Below are positions 14,857 to 23,387 of a DNA stretch of 29,627 nt, in pieces. Where the stretch lies: assembly GCA_049965775.1 (NCBI GenBank), contig JBMFVX010000025.1, positions 1-29,627 of the forward strand, in the 5' to 3' direction. The translations under genes were made by a program, and so were the position numbers. How positions within the stretch are numbered: position 1 is the first letter of the stretch; each line of letters starts with the position of its first letter. The notes beneath the pieces are model-generated. The model saw only the letters and a program-made list of their open reading frames with translations, had not been told where the DNA came from and did no database searches. The DNA is from JABEVB01 sp049965775 (lineage in GTDB: Bacteria > Planctomycetota > Phycisphaerae > WQYP01).

Positions 14857-16269
14857 CTACGGAAAGGTCAAAACGCCCATACCGAGTTTGCCGTTACGCA
14901 CAACTAGAATGCGAACGCGACCGGTTGCGGGCAGACGCGGCAAAAGAATGCCTAGATCATGAAGAGTGCGAATTCGGTAGGGGCCAAGCTGCACGATCAC
15001 ATCGCCGGGTTCCAAGCCGGCGCGGGCGCCGATAGAGTTTTTTTCGATGAGCTTAACAAGAAGACCGCTCTGTACCTGCATGCCATATCGCTGGGCGAGA
15101 GCCGGCGTCATTTGTACCAAGCCAAGGCCGAGCAGCTTGCGGGCTTTTGTGACCACGGGTGAGGGCGGAAGGATGCTTACGGGATATTGCTTTACTGAGC
15201 CATCGGCAAAGTGAATCACAACAACCTTTTGAGCCGGCTTTACTGCCAGCAACGCTGCGCAGGCGTCTACAAGCGTTGGCGTTGGCGTACCATCAATGCT
15301 TTCGATGGCGGGGCCTTTGGTGCCGGCCAGCACAACATGCTCGATAATGGCCGCGGGTTCGGTTATTGAGCGAACCGCGGCGAGTTTAATGGGAATGTCA
15401 AGCCCGTTGACGAGTGCCGGACTCATGAGCGTGGGGAGATATTTTTCGAGGCGATCCACACCGATGGCAAAGCCGATGTTTTGGGCGTTGCCGCGAATGG
15501 CGGTATTAATGCCGATGACTTGCCCGTAGGCGTTAAGGAGCGGACCGCCCGAGTTGCCGGGGTTGATGGCAGCATCGGTTTGAATAAGTTTGGTGAGGGG
15601 TTTGGGATTATCGGGTTCCTGAATTTGCCGATGAATGGCCGACACTATGCCCGAGCTAACGCTTTGGCTGTAGCCAAACGGGTTGCCAACCGCAATCGTG
15701 GGTTCGCCAATCATCAGATCATTGGAGAGGCCCAGCGGCAGCGTGTGAAATGCGCTGGTGCTGTTGATTTTTAAAATGGCCAGGTCAATGGCCGGATCGG
15801 CCCCGACAACATGGGCGGAATACTTTTGGCCGTTGGCGAGTTGGATATGTATTTCGCGGGCTTGGTTGACCACATGGTTGTTGGTTACGACATAGCCTTG
15901 GCTTTGAATAATAAAGCCGCTGCCCAAAAAATTGGCCGGCACACGTACCAGCGGTCCAAAGTTGAACTGTGGCATAAACATGCTGTTGCCGAAGGGATTT
16001 ACTCGCTGAGTTACGAGCTTTTTGGCCGAGATGCTGACAATGGCCGGTTCCGAATGTTTAACAATCTGCACGGTAATGGTGTTTCGCAGGTTGTCAGGGT
16101 CCGGGTGCGGCATCCATGTGGCTGCTGGCGTGGCGGTAGCTGCGGGTTGGGGCAATGGATCGCTGTGAATTGAAAGGATGGGCGCCGGCAGTGCCGCAAC
16201 GGTAAATGCCGCCGCACCCACAAAAGCAATTGCGCCGGCGGCAACAAGAAAATGACGACATAGAAACAT
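14857..16269 (-). CDS. DegP/HtrA-like periplasmic serine protease with PDZ domains
   Basis: HtrA-type proteases degrade misfolded envelope proteins. The 470-residue product begins with a signal peptide or anchor (about residues 7-28). A trypsin-like domain follows with the triad His132 (TNNHVVN), Asp162 (AIDLAIL) and Ser240 (NPGNSGGPLL), and GFAIGVDRLEKYLP ends it. Two weak PDZ-like regions occupy about residues 290-360 and 370-470, the second with GARAGLEPGDVIVQLGPYRI. The first PDZ is degenerate. The ATG has GGAG seven bases upstream. It lies 49 bases downstream of the MauE-like gene on the same strand and may belong to the recO transcript. Confidence 0.92.
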   Translation of the reverse strand: MFLCRHFLVAAGAIAFVGAAAFTVAALPAPILSIHSDPLPQPAATATPAATWMPHPDPDNLRNTITVQIVKHSEPAIVSISAKKLVTQRVNPFGNSMFMPQFNFGPLVRVPANFLGSGFIIQSQGYVVTNNHVVNQAREIHIQLANGQKYSAHVVGADPAIDLAILKINSTSAFHTLPLGLSNDLMIGEPTIAVGNPFGYSQSVSSGIVSAIHRQIQEPDNPKPLTKLIQTDAAINPGNSGGPLLNAYGQVIGINTAIRGNAQNIGFAIGVDRLEKYLPTLMSPALVNGLDIPIKLAAVRSITEPAAIIEHVVLAGTKGPAIESIDGTPTPTLVDACAALLAVKPAQKVVVIHFADGSVKQYPVSILPPSPVVTKARKLLGLGLVQMTPALAQRYGMQVQSGLLVKLIEKNSIGARAGLEPGDVIVQLGPYRIRTLHDLGILLPRLPATGRVRILVVRNGKLGMGVLTFP

Positions 16270-16318
16270 ACGCTATCTCCAAAGCAACCATGATTGTACG
16301 GCAGCTTACCCGGTTGGT

Positions 16319-17257
16319 TCAAAACCCGCTCCACGGGCCGGCGGCGTAAAGCCTGGTCTGCTGGACGACTCCATTGTGTACATCTACCAGCAGCGGCGTG
16401 ATCGCACAATGCCATGTTCGATTTTGCCCAAGCCGCAAGTGATGTACCGGCTTGGGCAGCAACTTTACGGGCAAAGCTCCAAAGGGAGCGAGTTCGATCA
16501 GCACCAAATGGTGAAGTTGCTCCGGCGAGAGGCGCTTTTCCACCCCGGCAATGGCATGAATACATACCTGGCAGTCGTGATGATAAAACACCAGCAGCCA
16601 GTGCCCGTGATTTAGCAAGTCTCCTGCATGAAGCCAGGGAGCTATCGGCAGCGGTTTGCCGGCCCATGCGGCAGGTTCAAAGTGTACCACGCCGTGACCT
16701 CCCGTCAGTTTGCCGCTGCTGTGAAGCGTTGCGGGGCGGTAGTAATAAATGGCCCAGCCACCCAGCGCGGTGAGTGCCAAGGCAAGAAATACCGCCAGAA
16801 CGGGCCGCGCCCGCGAGGGCTTTTTTGTTAAATTAAGCGCTGGCTTTACATAAACCAGCCCGGCAAGAATTACCAAGTCCATTACCAGAGTGTAAAGAGG
16901 ATGAACATGCACCATACCAAAGCAGCCGCACGTTGCTTTGCCGGCAAAGAACCGCACTGCCGAGTAACCGGCAAACGCGAGAAAAGTAAGCGTGGCGAGC
17001 CACCATGTTGTGCGATGTTCAAGCCCGCTGATGAGCCAGAGGCCCAGGATGAGTTCCGCAATAACCCGCAGCAGCTCGGCAAATGGTGCGACGGCAACGC
17101 CTGAAACAATTAAAGCGTAGCCGATTAGCGCACCGGCGATAAGCAGGAGCACGCCGACGAGCAGAGTAACCGGCACAAAGCCCGACATACCAGGGGTAGT
17201 TGCCGAAGGCCCGTCGAGTGGGCCGGTGGTGGTCTGCGAGGACGATGGTCTGTTCAT
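16319..17257 (-). CDS. MauE/DoxX-like membrane protein with C-terminal thioredoxin-like domain
   Basis: The 312-residue protein has four predicted membrane helices (about 28-52, 60-80, 84-104 and 120-138) and the MauE-type motif KATCGCFG (Cys110, Cys112). A fifth hydrophobic helix (153-172) anchors a soluble C-terminal region that reads WLLVFYHHDCQVCIHAIAG with Cys229 and Cys232, resembling a thioredoxin-type Cys-x-x-Cys in a strand-turn-helix context. The likely role is disulfide or thiol redox transfer across the membrane. The start overlaps the recO stop codon (ATGA), so the two are probably cotranslated. No methylamine dehydrogenase genes are near. Function beyond redox is not known. Confidence 0.7.
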   Translation of the reverse strand: MNRPSSSQTTTGPLDGPSATTPGMSGFVPVTLLVGVLLLIAGALIGYALIVSGVAVAPFAELLRVIAELILGLWLISGLEHRTTWWLATLTFLAFAGYSAVRFFAGKATCGCFGMVHVHPLYTLVMDLVILAGLVYVKPALNLTKKPSRARPVLAVFLALALTALGGWAIYYYRPATLHSSGKLTGGHGVVHFEPAAWAGKPLPIAPWLHAGDLLNHGHWLLVFYHHDCQVCIHAIAGVEKRLSPEQLHHLVLIELAPFGALPVKLLPKPVHHLRLGQNRTWHCAITPLLVDVHNGVVQQTRLYAAGPWSGF

Positions 17258-18117
17258 GGTGCCGGCTCGCTTGTGCTGTTGATTGCAGGTTGCGCAAGGC
17301 CCAATACGCCCGCAGCATCCGGCGAACCGGCATTGCGGTCAATGCCGCAGATCATCGGCAGAAATTCGGCGGTATGCAACCGTCGTTCGGATAAAGTTTG
17401 AATTTGTGCCACAAGCAAACGTAGTGCATCGAGCACTGCAACCGGGTCAGCCGGGCGTGCGGGAGGCGGGGCGGTTTGCAGAGCGGTTGGAGCCGGCAGG
17501 CGGGCGAGTGCGCGAAGCACGGGAGCCGTGGTCGTAATAGCACGCTCGTTGTGACGGCAGTCATGGCAAAACATGCCGCCGATCGTCGGAGCAAACCAAA
17601 CAGAAGCATCGCTGGGCATTTGGGTCAGCAGTTGGCCGCAGCGGCGACATGCGTCAAGTTGTGGCTGCAGGCCCGCCGCAGACAGGGCTGCCTTGAGATA
17701 AGCTGCCGACATACGGAGGTTGTGGCAGTGCAAGAGAGCTACTTGAAGTTCTAAAAACAGTTCGGGGTGCGGGTCGTGCGGCTCCAGAACGGCGAGCGTT
17801 ACCTCAGCCATTAGCTGGGCCGCCAGCCAAGCCCGCCAGTTGCGGCGGAGATATTGGGCCGGGTCGGCCAGGTTCCATGCGGTAAGTGTGGCAAGTTCGC
17901 CGGCGTGTTTAGCGGCGATAAAAACGATTTCGCCGCGGCAAAGCGGATCGAGCGGGCCGGAAAATGCCCCCGGGCTTTTGCCGCCCGTCCTTTTAGATCC
18001 TTTGGCGATGGCGCTGATGCGGCCATGGGTTTTGGCAAACAGCGCGACGATTTGGCTTGTTTCGGAAAAATCGCCGGCGCGCAGGCACACGGCATCGTCA
18101 TGAAGGTACATCGCCAT
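17254..18117 (-). CDS. recO: DNA repair protein RecO
   Basis: RecO works with RecR to load RecA at single-stranded gaps. The 287-residue product starts with an OB fold that has the family pattern DAVCLRAGDFSETSQIVALF followed by THGRISAIAKGSKR. A helical domain and a zinc finger with four cysteines (DACRRCG and FCHDC) follow. The frame is open to 18552, but the first 145 residues of that read are not RecO-like. I start at ATG 18117, where a TAGAAT hexamer ends seven bases upstream, the same geometry as at smpB, although no good -35 box is visible. It is the first gene of the recO/MauE-like pair. Confidence 0.85.
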   Translation of the reverse strand: MAMYLHDDAVCLRAGDFSETSQIVALFAKTHGRISAIAKGSKRTGGKSPGAFSGPLDPLCRGEIVFIAAKHAGELATLTAWNLADPAQYLRRNWRAWLAAQLMAEVTLAVLEPHDPHPELFLELQVALLHCHNLRMSAAYLKAALSAAGLQPQLDACRRCGQLLTQMPSDASVWFAPTIGGMFCHDCRHNERAITTTAPVLRALARLPAPTALQTAPPPARPADPVAVLDALRLLVAQIQTLSERRLHTAEFLPMICGIDRNAGSPDAAGVLGLAQPAINSTSEPAP

Positions 18118-18273
18118 TGCATGTATTCTAACGCCGACGGCCCGGAGCATACAGCGCAGGCGGGCTTTTACATTGGGCGAGGCGCGACGCTGCCATCCGC
18201 GAGGCATTGCAACGCTGTGCGGGCACGATACAATTTTTGCCGTTGCCGTTGAGTTGAGAATCATCTCGGCTGC

Positions 18274-19662
18274 GTGCGGAGCATTCTTTTGGAAAACGAT
18301 GTGCCACGAGTCGGCCTTAAGCCGCATTTGCCTTTGATTGTCGGCGTGTTGGTTGTGCTGATTGGCGTGATTGTGTTGGCGGTGCAGGCGCATCATAAAA
18401 TTCAGCACAATATGGGGCGGCATGAGCATATTGACGCCTTTGATTCTTACATGAAGGTATTGCCCGGATTTTTGTATCAGCATAAACCGTATACAAGCGA
18501 ACGCTTTCCGCTGCCGCCGTTTGCAATGCTTTTTGTAGCCCCATACACGCACCTCTCGCGGCCCAACGCGCAGGCGGCCTGGGTGCTGACCAAGGCCGTC
18601 ATGATTATTGGCATATTTATGCTGGCGCTTTCCATAGTACGGCGGGCGGGAGGCGACGTGCCTTTGCCGGTGCTGCTGCTGGTGTGTGCGGGTTGGTTTT
18701 TTCCGGTCATTGGTGATGTGCAGGAAGGGCAGATGAACCTGCTTATGCTGCTGCCGCTTGCCGCAGGTTTATGGATGGCGCAGGTTGAAACTGGCTGGGC
18801 AGATGCCGCCGCCGGCCTGCTCGTGGCCATGGCGATATGTATTAAGGTTACGCCATTGGCGTTTGTGGCTTTTTTTGTTTATCGGCGACGCTGGCGAATT
18901 ACCGCATGGCTGCTTGCGGGTATTGGCTTGTGGCTGTTTGCGGTGCCGGCAATGGTCTTTTCCTGGCGGCAGAACATAGCCTGGTTGGGGCAATGGTCGC
19001 ATATGATGCTTAAGCCGTATTTGGTGCATGGAGCAGTCAAGTTTTCAAATGGTGAATCAATACCGGAGTTCGTTAAGCGATTGCTGTCGCATTCTCCGGC
19101 CTGGGTTAACAAACCGCATGGACTAACCGAGCCGCACTACATTAACATTGTAAATCTTTCGTCCGGTGCGGTGGAATGGATCAGCCGCGGCATTTTGCTG
19201 ATGTTGGCGGTTGGCGGGGCCTGGTGGGCGCGGCGCGCAATGCCGAGCTTTCGCTGCAGGCGGTATGTGATGGAAATCGCTTGCGTCGGCGCCTTTATGT
19301 TGTGGGCTTCGGAGCGCACCTGGGTGCCGCACTACGTAACGCTGATTTTTGCGCTCATGGCGGTCGGCATGATTGCCGCGGATGCCGAGGCCTCGCCGGC
19401 GGCACGCGGGCGAGCTTGGGGTGCACTGGGGTTGACTGCATTTTTTATGTTGTGGACGAGCGACATAGCCAAGGTGCTGGGGCATAATGGTAGGCATTAT
19501 GTCAATGTGTTTGATGTGGTGTTATGGTCTTCGCTGGCGTTGGTGCTGGCGATGATGTTCAGCGGTTACTTGCCGGCGGTGGCAGATCGGGCGTGGGATG
19601 GTAAAGCGATCAAGCCGAAAGCCACAGGCAACAACATTGGAGAAGTAATTCATGGCTCATGA
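18274..19662 (+). CDS. GT87-like polytopic glycosyltransferase (DUF2029)
   Basis: This 462-residue integral membrane protein has about ten hydrophobic helices and matches the family 87 (DUF2029) polyprenyl-phosphate-dependent mannosyltransferase-like enzymes. The first periplasmic loop carries DAFDSYMKVLPGFLYQHKPY, then the PPFAMLFVAPYTHLS segment typical of the family, with QEGQMNLLMLLPLAAG and the charged loop FVYRRRWR. It probably glycosylates a lipid-linked or envelope substrate, but acceptor and donor are not known. The start is uncertain: GTG 18274 keeps an N-terminal tail, while GTG 18301 has GGA seven bases upstream. It overlaps pdaD by 11 bases. Confidence 0.8.
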   Translation: MRSILLENDVPRVGLKPHLPLIVGVLVVLIGVIVLAVQAHHKIQHNMGRHEHIDAFDSYMKVLPGFLYQHKPYTSERFPLPPFAMLFVAPYTHLSRPNAQAAWVLTKAVMIIGIFMLALSIVRRAGGDVPLPVLLLVCAGWFFPVIGDVQEGQMNLLMLLPLAAGLWMAQVETGWADAAAGLLVAMAICIKVTPLAFVAFFVYRRRWRITAWLLAGIGLWLFAVPAMVFSWRQNIAWLGQWSHMMLKPYLVHGAVKFSNGESIPEFVKRLLSHSPAWVNKPHGLTEPHYINIVNLSSGAVEWISRGILLMLAVGGAWWARRAMPSFRCRRYVMEIACVGAFMLWASERTWVPHYVTLIFALMAVGMIAADAEASPAARGRAWGALGLTAFFMLWTSDIAKVLGHNGRHYVNVFDVVLWSSLALVLAMMFSGYLPAVADRAWDGKAIKPKATGNNIGEVIHGS

Positions 19663-20212
19663 ATGGACGGCGCCAATTCCAACTAAGGTGTTTTTTACCA
19701 AGGGCGTGGGGCGGCACAAATATTTGCCGCAGTCGCAGGAATTGGCATTTCGCCATGCGGGGGTTGAAAAGTTTAATCTGGTTCAGGTTTCAGGCATTTT
19801 GCCCTCGAAGTGCAAAATTGTGACGCTAAGCGACGGCTTAAAGCATCTGATTCCGGGACAAATTGCCTTCAGCGTGGTGAGTGAGTCCAGTTCGGATGAG
19901 CCTAATCGCTTGCTGTGCGCGGGCATTGGCGTGGCGATGCCCATTCGCGATCAATATGGATACATAAGTCGGCATCAGGGTTACGGCATGACCGAGGAAA
20001 AAATCGGCGACTTCGTTGAAGACATGGCCGCCACCATGCTGGCCACCACGCTGGGCATAGAGTTTGACCCAGCTCGCAACTACGATGAGCGAAAAGAAAT
20101 TTACCGCATGAGCGGCAACATTGTGCGAACGCGCAACATCGTGCAGACCGCCGAAGGCGATAAGCATGGCCTGTGGACGACGGTTGTGGCGGCGGCGGTA
20201 TTTTTGTTGTAA
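19652..20212 (+). CDS. Pyruvoyl-dependent arginine decarboxylase homologue (PdaD) with a Gly at the expected pyruvoyl position
   Basis: PdaD proteins decarboxylate arginine to agmatine with a pyruvoyl group made by self-cleavage at a serine pair. The 186-residue product follows the family: KVFFTKGVGRHK, the KFNLVQVSGILP segment, GQIAFSVVSESSSDEPNRLL, GIGVAMPI, and GIEFDPARNYDE with EGDKHGLWTTVVAAAVFLL. In the Methanocaldococcus enzyme the cleavage lies between Ser52 and Ser53 in ISSIMP. The aligned positions here are Ser47 and Gly48 (codons 19790-19795), so the residue that should become pyruvoyl is absent. The rest is well kept, so the protein may use another serine or another chemistry, or may be a partner of an active paralogue. 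The ATG has GGAG nine bases upstream. Confidence 0.85.
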   Translation: MAHEWTAPIPTKVFFTKGVGRHKYLPQSQELAFRHAGVEKFNLVQVSGILPSKCKIVTLSDGLKHLIPGQIAFSVVSESSSDEPNRLLCAGIGVAMPIRDQYGYISRHQGYGMTEEKIGDFVEDMAATMLATTLGIEFDPARNYDERKEIYRMSGNIVRTRNIVQTAEGDKHGLWTTVVAAAVFLL

Positions 20213-20287
20213 CAGGCTCTGCGAAAGATCGGTGTGATTGGCGAGTGCCGACACCGCAATGCGTTACGTTGGCTTGGGAGCGTTTGG

Positions 20288-21751
20288 ATGGCGGCATGGC
20301 TGCACTGGTTTAGACGTGATCTGCGCTTGCGCGACAATGCCGGGTTGTATGCGGCATGCCAGGCGGGCGATGCGGTGGCCGGCATCTTTGTAATTGATAA
20401 GCGATGGTTTGCGGCCGACAGCAATAAAATAGGGCCATTTCAGGCGTCATTTTGGCTTGAGGCGGTGGCAGAGTTGGCCCGCACGCTGGCCAGGCACAAC
20501 ATTAATCTGCATGTGCTAAGCGACGGCGACCCGGTAAAAGCAGTGGTGGAGCTTGCGCAAAAACTTGACGTTGCCGGAATTACATTTAACAAAGATTATG
20601 AGCCGATGCAAATAGCACAAGATCGGCGGCTCTCTGAGCAATGCGAGAAGCTGGGCATAAAATGTCGGGGTTATAAAGATGCTGTGGGCTTTGAGGAGTT
20701 TGAAATCCTAACCGGTTCGGAAAGCCCCTACACGGTCTTTACTCCATACAAGCGGGCTTGGTTGGCAAAGCTTACCGCTCAGCCGCAGGTGCCGCGGGGG
20801 CTGCCCAAAAAGCCAACTCGCGTATTAACGGTCGGCGGAAAAATTCCGACGGCTTCATCGCTGGGCTTTAAGCCGGTCCAGCTTCAGGTGGCGACAGGCG
20901 AGAGCGGCGGTGCACGAATGCTGGAGTTTTTCTGCGGAGAGGCGGTTTATGCCTATCAAAATGAACGCAACTTTCCGGCGCGGGAGGGATGCTCGCGGCT
21001 ATCGGCTCATTTGAGTTGCGGTACCGTATCGCCGCGGCAGTGTTTTGACGCGGTGCGGGCTGCACAGAGTGCGGCGGGGCGGGGTAAGCCTCTGCCTGGC
21101 GCGCTGGCTGGGTGCGATACCTGGCTCTCGGAGCTGATTTGGCGCGAGTTCTATAAAATGATTTTGTTTCATTTTCCGCGGACGGTAAACCAGGCGTTTC
21201 AGATGCGGTATGCCGACATTGCATGGACCAATGACGCTGGCGCCCTGGCTGCATGGAAAACCGCCGCCACAGGTTACCCCATAATAGACGCGGCCATCAA
21301 ACAGATTTTGGCAACCGGATGGATGCACAACCGGCTGCGCATGATTGTCGCCATGTTTTTGACCAAAGACCTGGATGTGGATTGGCGCATTGGCGAACAG
21401 CTATTTATGCAATGGCTGATAGATTATGACCAGGCGGCGAATGTTGGCGGCTGGCAATGGAGCGCCGGCACCGGTAATGATGCGGCTCCTTACTTTCGTG
21501 TCATGAACCCGATTTTGCAGGCACAACGCTACGACCCTGATGGCGCTTTTGTGCGCCATTGGCTTCCCGTGCTTAAAGATGTACCCACAAAGTTTGTTCA
21601 TGAGCCTTGGCTTATGCCGCCGGCTCTGCAACGCGATTGCCGCTGCGTTTGCGGCAGCGACTACCCCAAGCCCGTGGTAGATCATGCCGCAGCCCGTCTG
21701 CGGGCCATCGCCCGCCTTAAGCCCGACAAGCCGCCTGGGGCGGACCGATAG
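20288..21751 (+). CDS. phrB: Deoxyribodipyrimidine photolyase (CPD photolyase/cryptochrome family)
   Basis: The product uses light and FAD to split pyrimidine dimers. The 487-residue protein opens with the photolyase HWFRRDLRLRDNAGLYAA motif and has the antenna-binding domain to about residue 200. The FAD-binding domain contains RLSAHLSCGTVSPRQCF, ELIWREFYKMILFHFP, AWKTAATGYPIIDAAIKQI and GWMHNRLRMIVAMFL. WQWSAGTGNDAAPYFRVMNP is the characteristic end of the substrate and FAD pocket. The ATG has GGGAG seven bases upstream. It starts 75 bases after pdaD and may share its transcript. Confidence 0.95.
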   Translation: MAAWLHWFRRDLRLRDNAGLYAACQAGDAVAGIFVIDKRWFAADSNKIGPFQASFWLEAVAELARTLARHNINLHVLSDGDPVKAVVELAQKLDVAGITFNKDYEPMQIAQDRRLSEQCEKLGIKCRGYKDAVGFEEFEILTGSESPYTVFTPYKRAWLAKLTAQPQVPRGLPKKPTRVLTVGGKIPTASSLGFKPVQLQVATGESGGARMLEFFCGEAVYAYQNERNFPAREGCSRLSAHLSCGTVSPRQCFDAVRAAQSAAGRGKPLPGALAGCDTWLSELIWREFYKMILFHFPRTVNQAFQMRYADIAWTNDAGALAAWKTAATGYPIIDAAIKQILATGWMHNRLRMIVAMFLTKDLDVDWRIGEQLFMQWLIDYDQAANVGGWQWSAGTGNDAAPYFRVMNPILQAQRYDPDGAFVRHWLPVLKDVPTKFVHEPWLMPPALQRDCRCVCGSDYPKPVVDHAAARLRAIARLKPDKPPGADR

Positions 21752-21878
21752 CGGACCGGCGGGGAGGCTCGGTACAATACGTTTGAAAATGTGAGAGGCT
21801 ATTGGCCTATTTGTGATGGTTGAATGCTGAACGTCATGATGGGTTGAATGGCCTGAAGGTCAAATAAAAGGAGGCCAT

Positions 21879-22619
21879 ATGCAACTGCCAAGGCGATTAG
21901 GTTGGCTCAATATCGTTCGGGCATTGTTGACCCTTCCTGCTGTGGCAGCGCTGCTGTTGATGGCAGCGTGCAGCCAACAAACTGGTGCGGGGGCCGCTGC
22001 GGGCCAGGCCTCGCCTGCCGCCGCAACGCTGGCGCAACCAACAGACCCGCTCGCTCGCCTCATGGCAGGTAACGAGCGTTTTGTGCATGGCCAAATGCTG
22101 CACATGGATCAGTCTTCTGCTCGGCGCGGTGAGCTTGTGGCGGGCCAGCATCCCTTTGCCGTGATTGTTTCTTGCTCTGACTCGCGCGTACCGCCGGCGG
22201 TTATTTTTGACCAGGGGCTTGGCCGGCTGTTTGTGGTGCGGTTGGCGGGCGAAGTGGTAGACCCGGCCGCCGTTGGCAGCGTCGAGTACGCGGTCGAGCA
22301 CTTGCATGTGCACCTGATTATGGTGCTGGGGCACGACCAATGCGGCGCGGTGAAGGCTGCGATGCAGCCGGGCAAGTTTAGTCCAGACCTGACTGCGGTC
22401 GTAAGCCGCATCGAGCCGGCGGTGGCGGCCGCACGGGGTGAGCCAGGCGACATGTTTACCCACGCTATAGATAAAAATGCCGAGCTGCAGGCCAGCGTAT
22501 TGGCCAAAAATGCTACGCTCGCAGCAGACATCAAAGCAGGCAAGCTGAAAATTGTCGCGGCGCGTTATGAGCTGGCCTCTGGCAAGGTATTGCTGCTTAC
22601 CAAGGACGCGGCACATTGA
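21879..22619 (+). CDS. Beta-class carbonic anhydrase, lipoprotein form
   Basis: Beta-carbonic anhydrases interconvert CO2 and bicarbonate at a zinc ion. The 246-residue protein has the ligands Cys99 and Asp101 with Arg103 (SCSDSR), and His152 and Cys155 (GHDQCGAV). It begins with a signal peptide and a lipobox LMAAC (Cys31), so it should be anchored in the envelope rather than lie in the cytoplasm. Eukaryote-like GMPNAxxIR is not present. An AAAGGAGG ribosome-binding site sits four bases before the ATG, the strongest in the window. A hairpin follows at 22772-22800. Confidence 0.92.
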   Translation: MQLPRRLGWLNIVRALLTLPAVAALLLMAACSQQTGAGAAAGQASPAAATLAQPTDPLARLMAGNERFVHGQMLHMDQSSARRGELVAGQHPFAVIVSCSDSRVPPAVIFDQGLGRLFVVRLAGEVVDPAAVGSVEYAVEHLHVHLIMVLGHDQCGAVKAAMQPGKFSPDLTAVVSRIEPAVAAARGEPGDMFTHAIDKNAELQASVLAKNATLAADIKAGKLKIVAARYELASGKVLLLTKDAAH

Positions 22620-22771
22620 TGGCGTGATTGCCGCGCCATTTGGCTTGTTGGGCGAGTGGTACCCGTTCATGGCCGCCCCGAATGGCCCGCGTTGAGCCGG
22701 TTGCGATTGTTCCTGCGCACCCCGCAAACAAGGCTTCCCCCTTTGTGGTGCGGGCTATCAGCCTGCCCGGT

Positions 22772-22800
22772 CTCGCCTGTTCGTGAACGGTTACGGCGAG
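22772..22800 (+). terminator. Possible terminator of the carbonic anhydrase gene
   Basis: CTCGCC (22772-22777) pairs with GGCGAG (22795-22800), with GTTC/GAAC stacked inside. A short TTTAT follows. The U-tract is weak, and the hairpin lies 150 bases past the stop codon. The remaining part of the 273-base gap has another imperfect hairpin near 22727-22754 and no gene. Confidence 0.35.
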
Positions 22801-22892
22801 TTTATGGGGTGGGCCGCAGCCAGGGCTCGAAGGGGCGCGTGACGACATTAAGGTTGTGTAATTGGTACCGGTACTTGGTGTAGTATATTGGC

Positions 22893-23375
22893 ATGACTGA
22901 TGGCAAGCCCATTGCATTACCACAGATACCACAAGCCGGCACCGGCTCGGCGGAGCCTTGGTATGCGGACGGTTTGCGTTTTGCCTGCACACAATGCGGC
23001 AACTGCTGTACCGGCGGACCGGGTTTTGTGTGGCTCACCTATGCCGATATGCTGCGCATAGCAAAGTTTCTGGATTTACCTTTGGATAAGTTCACGGGGC
23101 AGTATGTGCGCCGGTTGCCGGAGGGTTTCAGCCTGACTGAACGCCGCAACTACGATTGCATATTTTTGCGCCGTGAGAATGGCAAAGCCATGTGCGGTAT
23201 ATATCCAGTGCGACCGACGCAGTGCCGCACCTGGCCGTTTTGGAATCAAAACTTAAAGAGTCCCCATTCGTGGGATTTAGCTGCCGAGCGCTGCCCCGGC
23301 ATGAAGGCAGCCGAAGGTCCGGTGCATGCATTGGAGCATATCGAAGCCTGCCGCAATCATCCCGAGTCGCCGTAA
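22893..23375 (+). CDS. YkgJ-type cysteine-cluster protein
   Basis: This 160-residue protein belongs to the YkgJ/PF03692 family, whose cysteine cluster (CTQCGNCC, about residues 32-39, with further cysteines at MCGIYPVRPTQCR and ERCPGM) binds zinc or iron-sulfur. The biochemical role of the family is not settled. RWYA-type family marks are FVWLTYADMLRIAKFL and YDCIFLRRENGKAMCGIYPVRP. A TAGTAT box (22881-22886) ends six bases before the ATG and no Shine-Dalgarno is seen, as for the other leaderless-looking starts. It ends 12 bases from the convergent methylase gene. Confidence 0.82.
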   Translation: MTDGKPIALPQIPQAGTGSAEPWYADGLRFACTQCGNCCTGGPGFVWLTYADMLRIAKFLDLPLDKFTGQYVRRLPEGFSLTERRNYDCIFLRRENGKAMCGIYPVRPTQCRTWPFWNQNLKSPHSWDLAAERCPGMKAAEGPVHALEHIEACRNHPESP

Positions 23376-23387
23376 GCAGCGACAGGT

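Noticed and set aside
21897..22727. 276-codon minus-strand frame opposite the carbonic anhydrase
   Set aside because: The plus strand has a perfect ribosome-binding site and full zinc motifs. The antisense frame resembles nothing.
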